A DNA stretch of 64,000 nucleotides, from assembly GCA_032209605.1 (NCBI GenBank), contig JASFXZ010000027.1, forward strand, positions 8,947,372 to 9,011,371. Direction: 5' to 3'. Shown piece by piece: positions 35,673 to 48,451 of this stretch. Source of the stretch: Mactromeris polynyma. Its lineage: Eukaryota > Mollusca > Bivalvia > Venerida > Mactridae. Every line of letters begins with the position of its first letter. Position 1 is the first letter of the stretch. Made by a program: the position numbers and the translations under genes. The notes under the pieces are model-generated. The model had not been told where the DNA came from. It saw only the letters and a list, made by a program, of their open reading frames with translations, and did not search any database.

Positions 35673-37066
35673 ACCCAGACTTGTCCTGTGCTCCTAGGCT
35701 AACAACCAGACTTGTCTTGTGCTCCTAGGTTAACAACCAGACTTGTCCCGTGCTCCTAAGCTAACAGCCAGACTTGTCCTGTGCTCCTAGGTTAACAACC
35801 AGGCTTGTCCTGTGCTCCTATGTTAACAACCAGACATGATATGTGCTCCAATGCTAACAACCAGACTTGATCTGTGCTCCTATAATAACAACCAGACTTG
35901 TCCTGTGATCCTCGGCTAATAACCAGACTTGTCCTGTGCTCCTAGGTTAACAACAAGAATTGTCCTGTTCTCCTAGGTTAACAACCAGGATTGACATGTT
36001 CCCCTAGGTTAACATCTAGACTTGTTATCTTATCCTAGGTTAACAACTGGACTTGGCATGTTCTCCAAGGTTAACAACTAGACTAACTTGACATGTTATC
36101 CTAAGTTAACATCTAGACTTGACATGTTCTCCTAGGTTAACTTCTAGACTTGACATGTTCTCCTAGGTTAACAACCAGACTTGACATGAGCTCCTAGGTT
36201 AACTTCTAGACTTGACATGTTCTCCTAGGTTAACTTCTAGACTTGACATGTTCTCCTAGGTTAACTTCTAGACTTGACATGTTCTCCTAGGTTAACTTCT
36301 GGACTTGATATGTTCTCCTAGGTTAACTACTAAACTTGACATGATCTCCTAGGTTAACTACTAGACTTGACATGTTCTCCTAGGTTAACTTCTAGACTTG
36401 ACATGTTCTCCTGGGTTAACATCTAGACTTGACATGTTCTCCTATGTTAACATCTAGACTTGACATGTTCTCCTAGGTTAACATCTAGACTTGTTATCTT
36501 CTCCTAGGTTAACAACCAGACTTGGCATGAGCTCCTAGGTTAACTTCTAGACTTGACATGTTCTCCTAGGTTAACATCTAGACTTGTTATCTTCTCCTAG
36601 GTTAACAACCAGACTTGACATGAGCTCCTAGGTTAACTTCTAGACTTGACATGAGCTCCTAGGTTAACTTCTAGACTTGACATGTTCTCCTAGGTTAACT
36701 TCTAGACTTGACATGTTCTCCTAGGTTAACTTCTAGACTTGACATGTTCTCCTAGGTTAACTTCTAGACTTGATATGTTCTCCTAGGTTTACTACTAAAC
36801 TTGACATGATCTCCTAGGTTAACTTCTAGACTTGACATGTTCTCCTATGTTAACATCAAGACTTGACATGTTCTCCTATGTTAACATCTAGACTTGACAT
36901 GTTCTCCTAGGTTAACATCTAGACTTGTTATCTTCTCCTAGGTTAACATCTAGACTTGTTATCTTCTCCTAGGTTAACATCTAGACTTGTTATCTTCTCC
37001 TAGGTTAACAACTAGACTTGACACGTTCTCCTAGGTTAACAACCTGACTTGGCCCGTGCTCCTAAT
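35673..37066 (+). repeat. 31-bp tandem array, ~45 copies
   Basis: The consensus unit contains TAGACTTGACATGTTCTCC and TAGGTTAAC. Units near the left edge (CCAGACTTGTCCTGTGCTCC) and at the right edge are more diverged. A multi-unit pattern recurs around TGACATGAGCTCC and TTGTTATCTTCTCC variants, a sign of block amplification. There are no unique spacers, so it is not a CRISPR-like array. Confidence 0.95.
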
Positions 37067-37069
37067 CAT

Positions 37070-37825
37070 ATGTTATAATGTCGGGATTTACGAGTATTTT
37101 GTCGGTTTGCAGGGCTATAGCAGGAATGTACCGCTATATTTGGTTAAACGCTTATAAGAATAAGACACGTTTGTATTAACTTCAAAGATAAATGAATATT
37201 AGCCCAAAATACTTCTTTGTTTGTATTTCAGAAACACGTGTATTAGGTAAATGCAGAACATCGACACTTCATTATGAAACTTTCCTAGTTTATATCCCGG
37301 TAAGTGAACGTATGGTTGCCTCCGTCCGAAAATCGCGATTATCACGACAACGTGTATTTAACGCAACCCGGAAGCAGGAAGAATATTAAAGACTTCCATT
37401 TGAACGGTAAAAGCTTTTGTTGTCTTTTGTTAGTTTTAAATGGTTTCGGATTTCGTTTTTTACTTTACTGCATGCATCGCTACACACGAATGAGAGAGAT
37501 TTTTCTTCGAGACATTGGTGCTACTGTTTATTTTCTAGAAGTAGTATGTAGTTCGGATACAACTATTTTCGTCAACTTCGACTTCATTTAACCATTAAAA
37601 GTTCTTTGCTTCGAAGGAATACTGTTTAAGTATTAAAATATAAGTCTACCTATCGTTCTCACGTATATTCTTATGTAATTGAAGTTTTCAATGACTTGGA
37701 AAGTTTGAATACCACAATACATGCACCTAGCCAAGAAATCTGGCTGCAGACATTTTTAATTTTTATACATTACTGAATTCCATATCCAAGTTCCATGCCA
37801 TGACATTATGGTAAATCACAGAGTT
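37070..37825. other. intergenic, no gene
   Basis: Two overlapping short frames (37192-37591) show no recognisable domain. Confidence 0.3.
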
Positions 37826-37829
37826 GAAA

Positions 37830-37915
37830 CCAACATACCCACATCTAGGATTGAACCCAGGACCTCACACATGTTAGGTTGACACTCGACCATGACTCTA
37901 AAAAGCTAGCCCAAC
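37830..37915 (-). mobile_element. tRNA-derived SINE head (minus strand)
   Basis: The minus strand shows a box A-like CATGGTCGAGTGTCAACC and a consensus box B GGTTCAATCC, spaced as in a tRNA. The anticodon arm is not clean, so this is a SINE and not a tRNA gene. Confidence 0.5.
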
Positions 37916-38124
37916 AGCGAGGCTCTTGTAAGTGGCCTAAATCACAACACTTCTCCAAAGCTAGCCCAACAGCGAGGCTCTTGTAAGTGGCCTAAATCAC
38001 AACACTTCTCCCAAGCTAGCCCATCAGCGAGGCTCTTGTAAGTGGCCTAAATTACAACACTTCTCCCAAGCTAGCCCAACAGCAAGGCTCTTGTAAGTGG
38101 CCTAAATCACAACACTTCTCCCTA
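37905..38124. repeat. 55-bp tandem array, 4 copies
   Basis: GCTAGCCCAACAGCGAGGC starts at 37905, 37960, 38015 and 38070 with very few differences. The array grows directly out of the 5' side of the SINE head. Confidence 0.95.
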
Positions 38125-39585
38125 GAGTTCTATGACTTTGTGTAACAAAAGATTAATTAAAATCATTAACATAAAGTATCACATATAGTATGGTTATTAT
38201 CAGTATTATATAATACCACGCATTCGAAACGGGCTGATATCAGTGAAACGGTAATGAAAAATAATTTACCCACAATCATTTATTCATTAGTGTGCACTCG
38301 GTAGTCGGTAAGTATTGTGAATTTATTGATAGCAAAATGTTATCATGGGTTTGGTCTCGGTAGAAAATTTCACCAGAGTTCAAACATATACATGTAGTTT
38401 TTTACTTGCTTCAGAAACATGCCACTGTAGACTGGAATTCAGAATTCAGCCAGGGATGAATTCAGATTTACTGTTTAAATATATCTTCTCTCACAGGCCA
38501 AGTAAAAACTTGTTTTCGGTAGTCATTGACTTTGCAATCATCTTTTCATCTTTATAAAGCTGTGACAATACCTGGATACTGCAAATTTGTATATGCTATA
38601 GCACTACATGTATACTTGTTCTTTTTGACATGTCAGGAGGGATTGCATCTTGTCTAACTCTTGTCATTTAGTTATGATTCACAAGTTACCACCTAATCCT
38701 GGAGTTTTATTTACATTTAAGTTAGCATATCTTTTGTGCCATATATCTTTGCATCAGTGTGGATTTGGTAGAACACTGCACGAGTCATGTGTTTCCCCGC
38801 AGTTCTCTTCCTCTCTTTATGGCAGTTTTCAGTGGATATGCAGGGGTTCCACTAGGTGCTGAATCTCACGGGTCATTTTGATATTTTTTGATAGGATTTT
38901 ACCATTTTATAGCCAAACATTAAATACCTGTAATTGAGAGAAAATTGATCATAAGGGTCAAAATGTGGCCTTTTGGAAATTTCACTTTTAGTTTGGTGTT
39001 CTGAAAAAAATAGCAAATAGCAAAATAGTGACTGACAGGTGGTCATTTGTACTGATATGCTTATTGGGAAGTTTATTTTACTGGTGCTGTTACCAAACAA
39101 AGGTTTTGAAAGGAATATAATCACACTTTTCACAGGCTTCCCAAGATTAAAATAATTCAATGATACACAAAGACAGGTTATCTGAGAGCATTCTATCACT
39201 ATTACTTGTCTGAAAAAAGTTCTTCTGTGGTCAGGATGTTAATATTCACTCCCATGTGAGCACCGCTGTACGATTTCCAGCCTCTTCTTAAGTGACATCG
39301 TTTCCAGAAAACGTCACATATGACATCACCATGTACTGACATAAAGCAATATTTGCCCCATATGGCAATATGAAAACAAAATGACCATCTGGAGTAAATA
39401 TTGTTTCCTGATTGCAAATACATGTAGTAACATCACATGTTGCGTTTTCTTGAAATGACGTCACTTACAAAAGAGGTTGTAAAACCCATAGCAGCGCTCA
39501 TTTCATGATATATTGCATCTTCCTGTACAAGGTTTTTAGACATTTTACGTTGGCTGTTCTCAACTGAGACAACTTAAAGCCCTCT
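38125..39585. other. intergenic, no gene
   Basis: Short frames on both strands without recognisable domains. Confidence 0.3.
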
Positions 39586-39592
39586 GTGTCTA

Positions 39593-39953
39593 CAGGGCTC
39601 AACACTAACGGTTGTCCGATGGATTTTGACCAGTAATTTGAAGGTCCGGGCAACCAATTTCCAAAACTACTTGCCCGATGTGAGTTTGTGACCAGTAACT
39701 TTCAATGGAAGAAATTGTGCCCAAGTTACGTGATGGGCTTAAATCAATTCAATTAGACTGAACGATCAATCCACAGTTAACAAAAATTGGCTCAAGCATG
39801 TTAATGCTGTATTTCTTCATTTGTCACAACTCCTGCATTTTCACTCTACATTTATTTAAGGTCAGGACAAGTGAACATTTGGTCAGGACAAGTGATATTT
39901 AAATCTACTTGTCCGACTTGTCCAGTAGTACAAAAAGTTAATGTTGAGCCCTG
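39593..39953. mobile_element. hAT-like MITE with 5-bp target duplication
   Basis: The ends are CAGGGCTCAACACTAAC and GTTAATGTTGAGCCCTG (one mismatch), flanked directly by GTCTA on both sides (39588-39592, 39954-39958). The 361-bp interior repeats CAAGT/CTTGTCC motifs and is noncoding. Confidence 0.8.
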
Positions 39954-39959
39954 GTCTAT

Positions 39960-41695
39960 TGTAGCTGTCTTTTATTTTAGCATTCTATACCCTTTGTTTA
40001 GTCATAGTTGTGTTCATCCTAAAGATCATTGCAATCATTTGTCAATTTATGAATAATTACCTTGTTTCATGCATTTATTCTTTTCTGGCTTAACAACTGT
40101 CGCCAAGTGTCTCTCAAACCTAAATATTTGAGTGCTTTTTCATCACATTTGTTAATATTGTACACAAAGTGGTGAGCAATTTTCGGTTTTTATTTCTGTA
40201 GTTGTTCATTGTGCTTGCTTATTTTCATGTATCACTTTCCTGTGTTTTTTTTGTTAAGTTCAGTTTTTATTTCCAAATATAGGCAGTTTCCCCTTATCAA
40301 GAAGTGACTTTAGAAGTGTCAATTTTTCTCAAAAAATCATCATATTTTTCCCAATTCTTAGTTCATGTTTCCCCCTCTGACTGCATTTCTTTTTATCAAG
40401 TCCAGTTTTTGTGTATTTAACCTTTTATAAAAGAATCTTTGCTCTTACATCACCTTATATTCATAACAAACGCCAGCCACAGCTGAAAGTTATTTTTATA
40501 AGCAAAACAACCATTACCTTATTTTCCCATTAACTGGAAAATGTCTAAATGTGAAATAAGTTTTGTAGGGTCGTCGTATTTATCATTAACAGCAATCTGT
40601 CAGAAAAGTTTGTCTTCAAATGTAAAATAAACCAACAGGATTCGGAATATAAACAAACTTTACAAAGCACACTCCATTGAGGGATCTGATTAGTGCGATG
40701 TTCATCGCCAGCATGAATAAGTTGAATAACCATCGGACTCACAGAGGGGCACTCGATGCTGTCTCAAACATGGAATTGATCGTTTTCGATCCCTTAGAAC
40801 CTTTCTTTCTTATTTTGACGCAGTAATATTTACTATTTTGCAACATTTTTGTTATGGTTCCCGTTCACTATGAACGTACACCTATGTTAGCCTGGGTCAC
40901 CAGGAATCACATGTTATTAATTTGAAATCGACGATGAAATCCGAGAATGCATTTTTTTCGCAACTCGGCATAAATATGCGGGGTCGCTGGCGTTGATGAT
41001 TTTTTTGGTTGCTTCTGATCGGGATTTTTTTTCTGATTGGGAAAAACCCGTATATTTGGCTTTGGGAATGGGTCCAATAGTCTGACCCGTGGGAACTATA
41101 GAAAAAGGCCTGAATTTAGAGATTTCTTTTCATCCTTGCAAACTGTTTCTAAAAAAGTATCTATGCTACATTTCAGACGTTATGCATTTGACTCAATTTC
41201 CCTTAATTGTAATTAACTACAAGACATTATGTTCAGCACGTGCCACTTTATTTTCCTGTCATTCAGACAAAGTTTTATGACTGAATCACACTGTCTGGGA
41301 CATAGTAGCCCAAGTGCATGTGTCATTTAAGGTAGTTTGTGGAATCAAATGCAATGAAGTTGTACTCACATGTTCAGAAACTTTTGCTATGCTGCAAATA
41401 CTTCTGTAGTATTCTAAAGAAGTTGAGGTCTGTTCTCTGTACCTGTTACTGTCAACATTTCCTTGATCGTGTGATTTTGGGATTGGGTCGGAGATCTTAT
41501 GTCATATTGAGTAAATGAGAACATCATATGAAAGTCCACTTTCAATACGAATGTCTCCATTCTCACTATTTAGAAGTCCCTCTGTCTGGTCCTCCACTGC
41601 CTTCTGTTCAACACCCAGCGGCAGTTATTGTTTGTTTCAATTTCCAGTCACTATACTGACTGTCTGACATATTTTTGTGAAAAATTATCGTCCAT
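39960..41695. other. upstream region of ELMO exon 1A
   Basis: A+T-rich; no coding frame or core promoter can be supported. Confidence 0.3.
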
Positions 41696-41699
41696 TTCG

Positions 41700-41866
41700 G
41701 GGAGTTGTATTGTAAGTGTAAAATGACTGTCCGGACCGAAAAAATCGTATGGAATACAGAGTATCATATACTGGATAGAAGGAACAAAAACGGGACCAAG
41801 AAAAGTGTCCGATTTGAGGAAGTTTCCGGACTGTAGAGTGTCCGGACTAGGGAGTTTCCACTGTAC
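41700..41866. mobile_element. degenerate MITE fragment
   Basis: It ends GGAGTTTCCACTGTA, the inverse of the TACAGTGGAGTCTCC start at 28664, and has TGTCCGGAC motifs inside. The left end is unclear. Confidence 0.4.
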
Positions 41867-42187
41867 TACAATACATTTCAATGAAATTTGTAGAAACGTG
41901 ATGGTCCTAATTGTGATATATGGCAACTATCTTGTTTGATTTGGATAAAACACTTTTAGTCTTCACACCAAATAATTCCAATGAAATAACTGCTAAATAA
42001 TGATCGGAATAGTGACTTATAGACACTTGATTTCTTTTCTGCAATTACTGAGCAGACATCAAATAAATGATCACCAGAACTATGCTGTACCAGTATTAAC
42101 ACATGCCCATTTTCTGTTTCAGATTGCTGTCTATGTAAGCCACAAGTGAGTTATAAATACAAAGTTGGGAGAAGAGTATAACCAAAT

Positions 42188-42331
42188 ATGTCGGTAATAT
42201 TGAATGGAACTCAGACCCCTGGTTCCAGGGCCTCCAGTGGCTCCACCGGGTCCAGGGGTCATGCTGAAAACATTCGAAAAGTTGCTGTGACAATGCCAAG
42301 GCAGCAAGCTTTATTCTTTGAATTAGATCAG
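42188..42331 (+). CDS. ELMO (engulfment and cell motility), alternative first coding exon A
   Basis: Forty-eight codons run from an ATG to CAG/GTAAAT, a phase-0 donor. The peptide starts MSVILNGTQTPGSRASSGST and ends NIRKVAVTMPRQQALFFELDQ. It splices in phase to exon 2 (55131-55171): ELDQ + NRPLAAIVQDICD. The joined sequence aligns with the ELMO N-terminus (human ELMO1 VKVAIEWPG...[23 protein letters not shown]), here the first two strands of the Ras-binding domain. ELMO partners DOCK180-type exchange factors to activate Rac in engulfment and migration. The N-terminal extension before KVAV is about 22 residues longer than in human ELMO1. Confidence 0.85.
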
Positions 42332-43435
42332 GTAAATCAGAGGCTTTTTTCTTTATTCTTGTAACAGACATTGTATTAGTGTTGAATTTAAAGTGTCCAA
42401 AAAAATAACATGATGCAAGCCATCTCATCTATTTTTTCAAATCAGCAGTCACATGATCACTCCTACCAATGAAAAATAGTATCACGGAAAACGTTGATAC
42501 TGTTTAATGAGAATATGCCTTCTAAATCAGAAGGGTTAAAAAGGTCAAATATCAAAATATACTGCGTTATAAAGCAGCATGTGAATGTAATGGCAGCTGT
42601 GTGGAATCAAAGCGCTGTTTGGCAGCGTACCCTCTGGTGAACTTCATATTCTGCATTCAGTATGGTAAATAATTTCCTTACAGTGAATTACCGAAATATT
42701 TTTTTGATCTGGAGTGACCAGCAATTTTTTTATGGTTTTTATATCAATTGCTGCAAAATCTTCTTTGTTTTTGTTTATCTTTGGAAAATCTCTTCAAATA
42801 AGGTTAAATGCTTCAATCACAAGACCATTCATGGAACATTCAAGGTTGTTTTAATAGATATACTCCTGATTGGTACAGATATGGGGTTTTCCCTCTAATC
42901 CTGCGCTACCAACAACACTTTACTGTTAACATCATGCTTGAATGGCAATGAATACAAAGACAGGATTTAAAGTCTAAACTTCAATAGATTTAAAATTAAA
43001 TTTATTTTGTACCCCTGGTAAAAACCCATTTTTAGCGAATTCCAGATTTCATCTATTCTCAGTGTAAGTCATCGAACACTCTCTTCTGATTGGTTGGTTC
43101 TGAGCTCAGTCTTGTAACTTTGCCAAAAGTTTACGGATAAAAAAGTACAACTTAAAGACACACTGCAAACGAGCAAAATAAATGATATCCGCTTTTAATC
43201 CATATTTCATACCTGAGATTCACAGATACAATGTATGTTGATTATGTTCTTCCAGGTATGTTGTGACAAAACCTGACCTTATAATGTCATCTCAGATCTT
43301 CACTGGTTCATATTTTACTTCAGTGTTTAGCTTAGGGACTTGTTTATAAAATACATGAATCACCATGTTAAAAAAATTCAAACTATTGTGCATACAGGAG
43401 AACTTGGAAACCTCGAACTGCCGTTGGACCTAGCA
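42332..43435. other. ELMO intron sequence
   Basis: No repeat family or exon is recognised in this part. Confidence 0.35.
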
Positions 43436-43440
43436 ATTGG

Positions 43441-43740
43441 TTCGAGCCATCTATTGTTCGAGCCATCTATTGTTCGAGCCATCTATTGTTTGAGCCATCT
43501 ATTGTTCGAGCCATCTATTGTTCGAGCCATCTATTGTTTGAGCCATCTATTGTTCGAGCCATCTATTGTTCGAGCCATCTATTGTTCAAGCCATCTATTG
43601 ATCGAGGCATCTATTGTTTGAGGCATTTATTGTTCGAGCCATCTATTGTTTGAGGCATTTATTGTTCAAGCCATCTATTGTTCGAGCCATCTATTGTTCG
43701 AGCCATCTATTGATCGATCCATCTATTGATCGAGGCATCT
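43441..43740 (+). repeat. 16-bp tandem array, ~19 copies
   Basis: The unit is TTCGAGCCATCTATTG. Later units vary (TTTGAGGCATTTATTG, ATCGAGGC...). Confidence 0.95.
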
Positions 43741-44560
43741 TTGGTACACATGTGTATGTACAAACTTACTGTCCCTGGTACAAGTGTACTATGCTTTATG
43801 AAAATGGTTAAGATCATTTTCGGGTCAAATTTATACTTTTCCGTTCAATTGATCTACTGTTGAATAATATGAAATAGGAATTTCGCCAGGACTTAAGAAC
43901 GTGTTCGAGGTATTTACTGTGTTAGAGCCAAAACTGTTTGAGGTTTTGAAATTTAACAGATGTTCTCCTGCTTGGTATAATGTGGGTTTTTCCCTCGAAT
44001 CTTGCAGTGCAAACAACAATGTACTGTTAATGTCCTGTTCAAATCGCTATGAAACAAGGACAGGATTTAACATCAATTGATAAAAAAATATTTTTTTGTA
44101 GAAACCCACTTTTAGCAAATTCCGGATTTCTTTTATTTCAAAATGACCTGAATAAGACATAAAATCAAACTATGTACTGTTATTGCATACACTTTACCTA
44201 TTGGTCAGTATTTTACCAGTCATGTTTTCATTGGCTGACCATCTCACAGGTTGTTTACAACCATTCACATGTAAGGTATCGCTGGCATATACATTTAACA
44301 AGTTCTTATATTGAGTAAAATAAATATGTTAGACCTCGCACACTGCAATCCGTCCAATCAGCGGCCTCTATTTCAATCACCTATATTGTATATACATGTA
44401 CAACATTCACAAAGTTCATGTGGACTAAGTCATATAGACCATCTCGTGGCATTGTGTATCATATACTTAGGCCATCCTAAAAAATTGTTTGTTAAGCGTA
44501 ACCTGCCCTGAAAAATGTAGGTGGGTAGGTAGGTTCTTTATTAGTTTCACAGTCCTGCAA

Positions 44561-44928
44561 CAGTGTTTTTTAGGCTGATTTGGGGCCGAAATTCAGCCGC
44601 ATTCCCAATGGCAAAACATATGTTTCATTACCAAACTTTTAATTAAAATTCCCAATCTGATATCTTCAGGGCATGGGTGAGAGAGATCTATTAAATTCTA
44701 GTTATACATGGACACAACAGTTACTTCCTTATGAAGTTTATAATGTTTCACTATCACATTAAAGTTTCCAATTCAGTTTATTTGTGGTTTGTGTTCTATC
44801 TGTGGACTAGTTTATCTATTGTTGATAAAAATCATAGGTTTTTTTTTCAAGAAAGTTGAAATTCCCAATTAAGTAAAAACTACAGATTTTTCTCCGGCCC
44901 CATTCCCAAAATGGTGAAAAAACACACT
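44561..44928 (+). mobile_element. hAT-like MITE (CAGTGTTTTTT family), copy 1
   Basis: The left end is CAGTGTTTTTTAGGC, followed by GGGGCCGAAATTCAGCCGC, and the right end is GAAAAAACACACT. It is 368 bp. A clean target duplication is not visible. It is the same family as 45561-45929, in the other orientation. Confidence 0.6.
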
Positions 44929-45106
44929 ATAAGAATCAAGTTTTAACCTTATACACATGTATAATATGAAGTCAAAATAAATTGTGGGGACTGTGAGTTA
45001 ACATATGCTAAAGAAACAATTGTCTAAGTAGGCAGACTGAAGACTTCTGAAAATTCATTTAATCAACCTAAAATATTTTATTTAGTTTGATTAAGAACAG
45101 TTAAAC

Positions 45107-45190
45107 TTCGATAACACGAGGACGCTGGTGTCCGTCTGAAAAGTTCGAGTGATCCGATGTTTCGAGTGAAGCAGAGTTTCCATTATGTCC
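45107..45190. mobile_element. possible MITE end
   Basis: ACAGTTAAACTTCGATAACACG followed by TTCGAGTGATCCGATGTTTCGAGTG looks like one end of a mariner-type MITE. The opposite end was not found. Confidence 0.25.
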
Positions 45191-45560
45191 TTATAGTGTT
45201 TTTTATGAAATGCCTTATTTTCTTATTTTTTCTCACTTGTACCAGTTGTTTCATATTTGTTTTATAGAATCATATTTTGATTCTCTACATTTCCTCATTA
45301 GAATAAAGTGAAGTCAAATTCTTAGTAAGAGTAGTACACTTGCATTACTTATTGTTGTTTTACAGACGAAATAAAGTTCATCAATATACGTGTCCGCGCT
45401 TCATCTCCAATTCACAAGATTGCTCAACATCAAGTGTTCTTGTGCATACTCGTCGTTTTGTTCTGCTCGGATAATTTTTCACTGACTTATGGCCCTTTGA
45501 TGTTTTTATACATATGGAGTTTGTCCGCCTTTCATCTCCAATACTGCTGGTTGGACTTCA

Positions 45561-45929
45561 CAGTGTTTCTTTTCACATCTAGGGGAATGGTGGCGGGGCC
45601 CTAAGATAGGGGAAAATAGCGTTGTGAGGGGAAAATAGGGGAAAACTAATGTGCATAAAAAAGTATACATTTCTATGTCTGTATTCACTAAACTTCTTTG
45701 TTGCATTGATGTTAACATCTAATATGCTAACAGATCAGTTAGTTTCATTACAGTTCAATGTTTCTATCTTTCTGACTAAAAATATCAACAATACTGGCAA
45801 CATCTCCAATTTAAAAAAAAAAAGCTGTAGGAGGGGAATTTTTGTGTAGGATAGGGGAAAAAAACATACTTTTGAGTGAGGGGAATGGGTCCGAATTTCG
45901 GCCCCAAAAAGGCCCCAAAAAACACACTG
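45561..45929 (-). mobile_element. hAT-like MITE, copy 2, 5-bp target duplication
   Basis: CAGTGTTTCTTTT and AAAAAACACACTG form the ends, flanked by CTTCA at 45556-45560 and 45930-45934. On the minus strand it reads GGGGCCGAAATTCGGACCC, like copy 1. It is 369 bp and noncoding. Confidence 0.75.
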
Positions 45930-45934
45930 CTTCA

Positions 45935-46885
45935 GTTACACTTCACAGAATTGATAAGCATCAAATGTAGCTGTGCATCCTCCTCGTCGTTTCAAGTTAT
46001 AGTCCTTTCATGTTTTTATACATATACCGTGCATGGTGAACTGATCAAAGACTATCTTTCTTGTTTGCTTGATATTTTATTTTTACATCCTATATCAGTA
46101 TTACAATTACTGACAAACTGCCATCTGGGAGACATATGTTTTTATTGAAAAACAACCATCTATTCTATTTTGTTGATTATTTCGCGAATAGAAAACCTTT
46201 TATTTTACACTTTACTATTTTTTTCGACTACATTCTCAATTTTCCTCATAGACGAATATATAATATGTCTTGTTAATCTATTACTTTTGTTTTGTAGTAG
46301 ATAAACATATTCGATGTTATTACTTGAAACATCTCACATGGTACGAAAGATCATATTTCCAAAAAAATGTTGAAATTATTATAATTATATGTTGTTGATA
46401 TGACAAAATATTCTGTATTGTACATAAGATTTTATTGAAATAAACAATTAAAATTAAAATAAATCTATTGAGGAGATCGTTTTAATCTAATTATTTTCTA
46501 AGTTTGTTGGAGTGGTCTATAAATTCTGCAAGGTTTGTTGAAATAAGGTTATTAGCAAGCTGTTACCGTCAACCACATAGAACAGTACCATATGATAATA
46601 AATAGTCGACCTACCAGTCTGACATGCTCATATATCATAGGTTACAGTCATACAGATGTGTCCTTAGTCTTCTTTGAAGCATAATTTATTGATCCTCCAC
46701 AGGAAGAATCACCTAAGGGTCTTGTAGAACATCTTTCTTTGTAAGATGCCACCAATTGGTGGAAACATATTGGGGTATTCCTGCTGTGTAAATACAACTC
46801 TTTATATGTGAAAATGCTAGTCTGGGGCACAGGAGCTTGTCATGAGTTCTCTCCCTTTATATACTTTATTTGCTCTAGAAGGGAT
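45935..46885. other. ELMO intron sequence
   Basis: A+T-rich, no exon or repeat family recognised. Confidence 0.3.
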
Positions 46886-46887
46886 GA

Positions 46888-47187
46888 AGGGAGATAACTC
46901 TATAACAGTGACAGTCTCCTGGGAGATAACTCTAGAACAGTGACAGTCTCCTGGGAGATAACTCTAGAACAGTGACAGTCTCTTGGGAGATAACTCTAGA
47001 ACAGTGACAGTCTCCTGGGAGATAACTCTAGAACAGTGACAGTCTCCTGGGAGATAACTAGAACAGTGACAGTCTCCTGGGAGATAACTCTAGAACAGTG
47101 ACAGTCTCCTGTAGTCAGTCTCCTGTGGTCAGTCTCCTGTGGACAGTCTCCTGTGGTCAGTCTCATGTGGACAGTCTCCTGTGGTCT
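46888..47187 (+). repeat. 32-bp array passing into a 14-15-bp array
   Basis: About seven units of GGGAGATAACTCTAGAACAG plus TGACAGTCTCCT are followed by short CAGTCTCCTGTGG units. The short unit is the last part of the long one, so the second array arose from within the first. Confidence 0.9.
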
Positions 47188-47254
47188 GGGGCTTAATTAC
47201 TAATTTAACCTATCCCTGAAGTCGAATTTACCTTTTTTAAATTTCTTATGATCA

Positions 47255-47325
47255 GACCTAGGTACTCTGTGGTTAAGCATCAACTTCGGTTGCAGGCAAT
47301 CACAGGTTCGAGCCCCAGCTGCAAC
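47255..47325 (+). mobile_element. tRNA-derived SINE head
   Basis: CTCTGTGGTTAAGCATCAAC (box A-like) and GGTTCGAGCCC (box B) occur with tRNA-like spacing and no intact cloverleaf. Confidence 0.45.
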
Positions 47326-47329
47326 ATAC

Positions 47330-48451
47330 AAGAGTTGTTATATGGTACTTGTATCTAACATGCCTACATGTTATGTAAGGAATGTTTGGCACAGTGCCAA
47401 GTTTATGTTGGATGTGGTGTCAGTTATATACAGTGTTGTGTCACACTGTAATAGCATTGTGTCCGCTTTAAGTTGACAATGTCTCTGAATTACTGATAAC
47501 TTGTTGTCGAGAATTCTCAACACACCCACTCACTTAATTTCCTACAATATTAGCCAAAGTATGTTATATTAGCAGAAGTGTACCACTTTGTTTACTCTGT
47601 CGTCTGCTAATTTACTTTTTTGTTGTATTCTACACTATCTCTTCCTTTTTCTTCATCCATACATAACCATGGTGATAGTGCAGTAAATTATGAAAAATAT
47701 TGGGTCAGGTAGATAATTAATTTGTATACTTGTATAAAGGTACACAGCCAGCATGACAAATATAATGTATATTGTGTGTGAATTATATACATTGAAGTAT
47801 TTTGAATGGTATCGGAAATGTTTCATGCGTATGGTTATAATGCACAATGTATTTAAATCCATTTACATGTAGTATCCATTCATAGTTTCTCAAGCTTGAA
47901 CAATTGTACAACTTGTCATGTATAAAATCATAAAACACTGGTTATGTCCCTGTTTAAGTAAACTGTGTTTTTTTTAAGGTGAAAGATTAAACTTCTATTC
48001 GAGTCCAACAAAGTGTAGGTATTAGGAAGTTAAATCTGAAACGTGAAACACTTCAAACTTTTATAGGACGTCTTCATAATGTAACTGTTCTTGTTATAGT
48101 GATTGTGTTGTAGGGATCTTAATATGTAATAGTTATATATTTCTTGGATTTGCTTTTCATTAAACAAATAAGTTGACTGTTAGTAGATTAGTTTTTGATA
48201 AAGTGGTGACTCAGCATCATGTAAATATATTATGTGAGATGTTGGTACTTGTTCTATTTGGCTATAGTTTCTAGTTGCTTGTATGTGACTTCTGTTTATG
48301 TAGATGGTTGTATACAGTAAAACTTCGTGTTCTTTATGCCAAAGTGCTGTGACTTACTTACCTGACATTCAGTTTATACGCGGAACACATCAAAGATCAT
48401 GTGATATATTTGTCTGTCAGTGTGCTGAGTAACATTACATATCATTTCAAA
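47330..48451. other. ELMO intron or alternative promoter region
   Basis: No repeat is recognised. The part just upstream of exon 1B would contain its promoter and 5' UTR if 1B is an independent first exon. Confidence 0.3.

Noticed and set aside
35673..37066. CRISPR-like array
   Set aside because: The units are contiguous without unique spacers, in a eukaryotic context.
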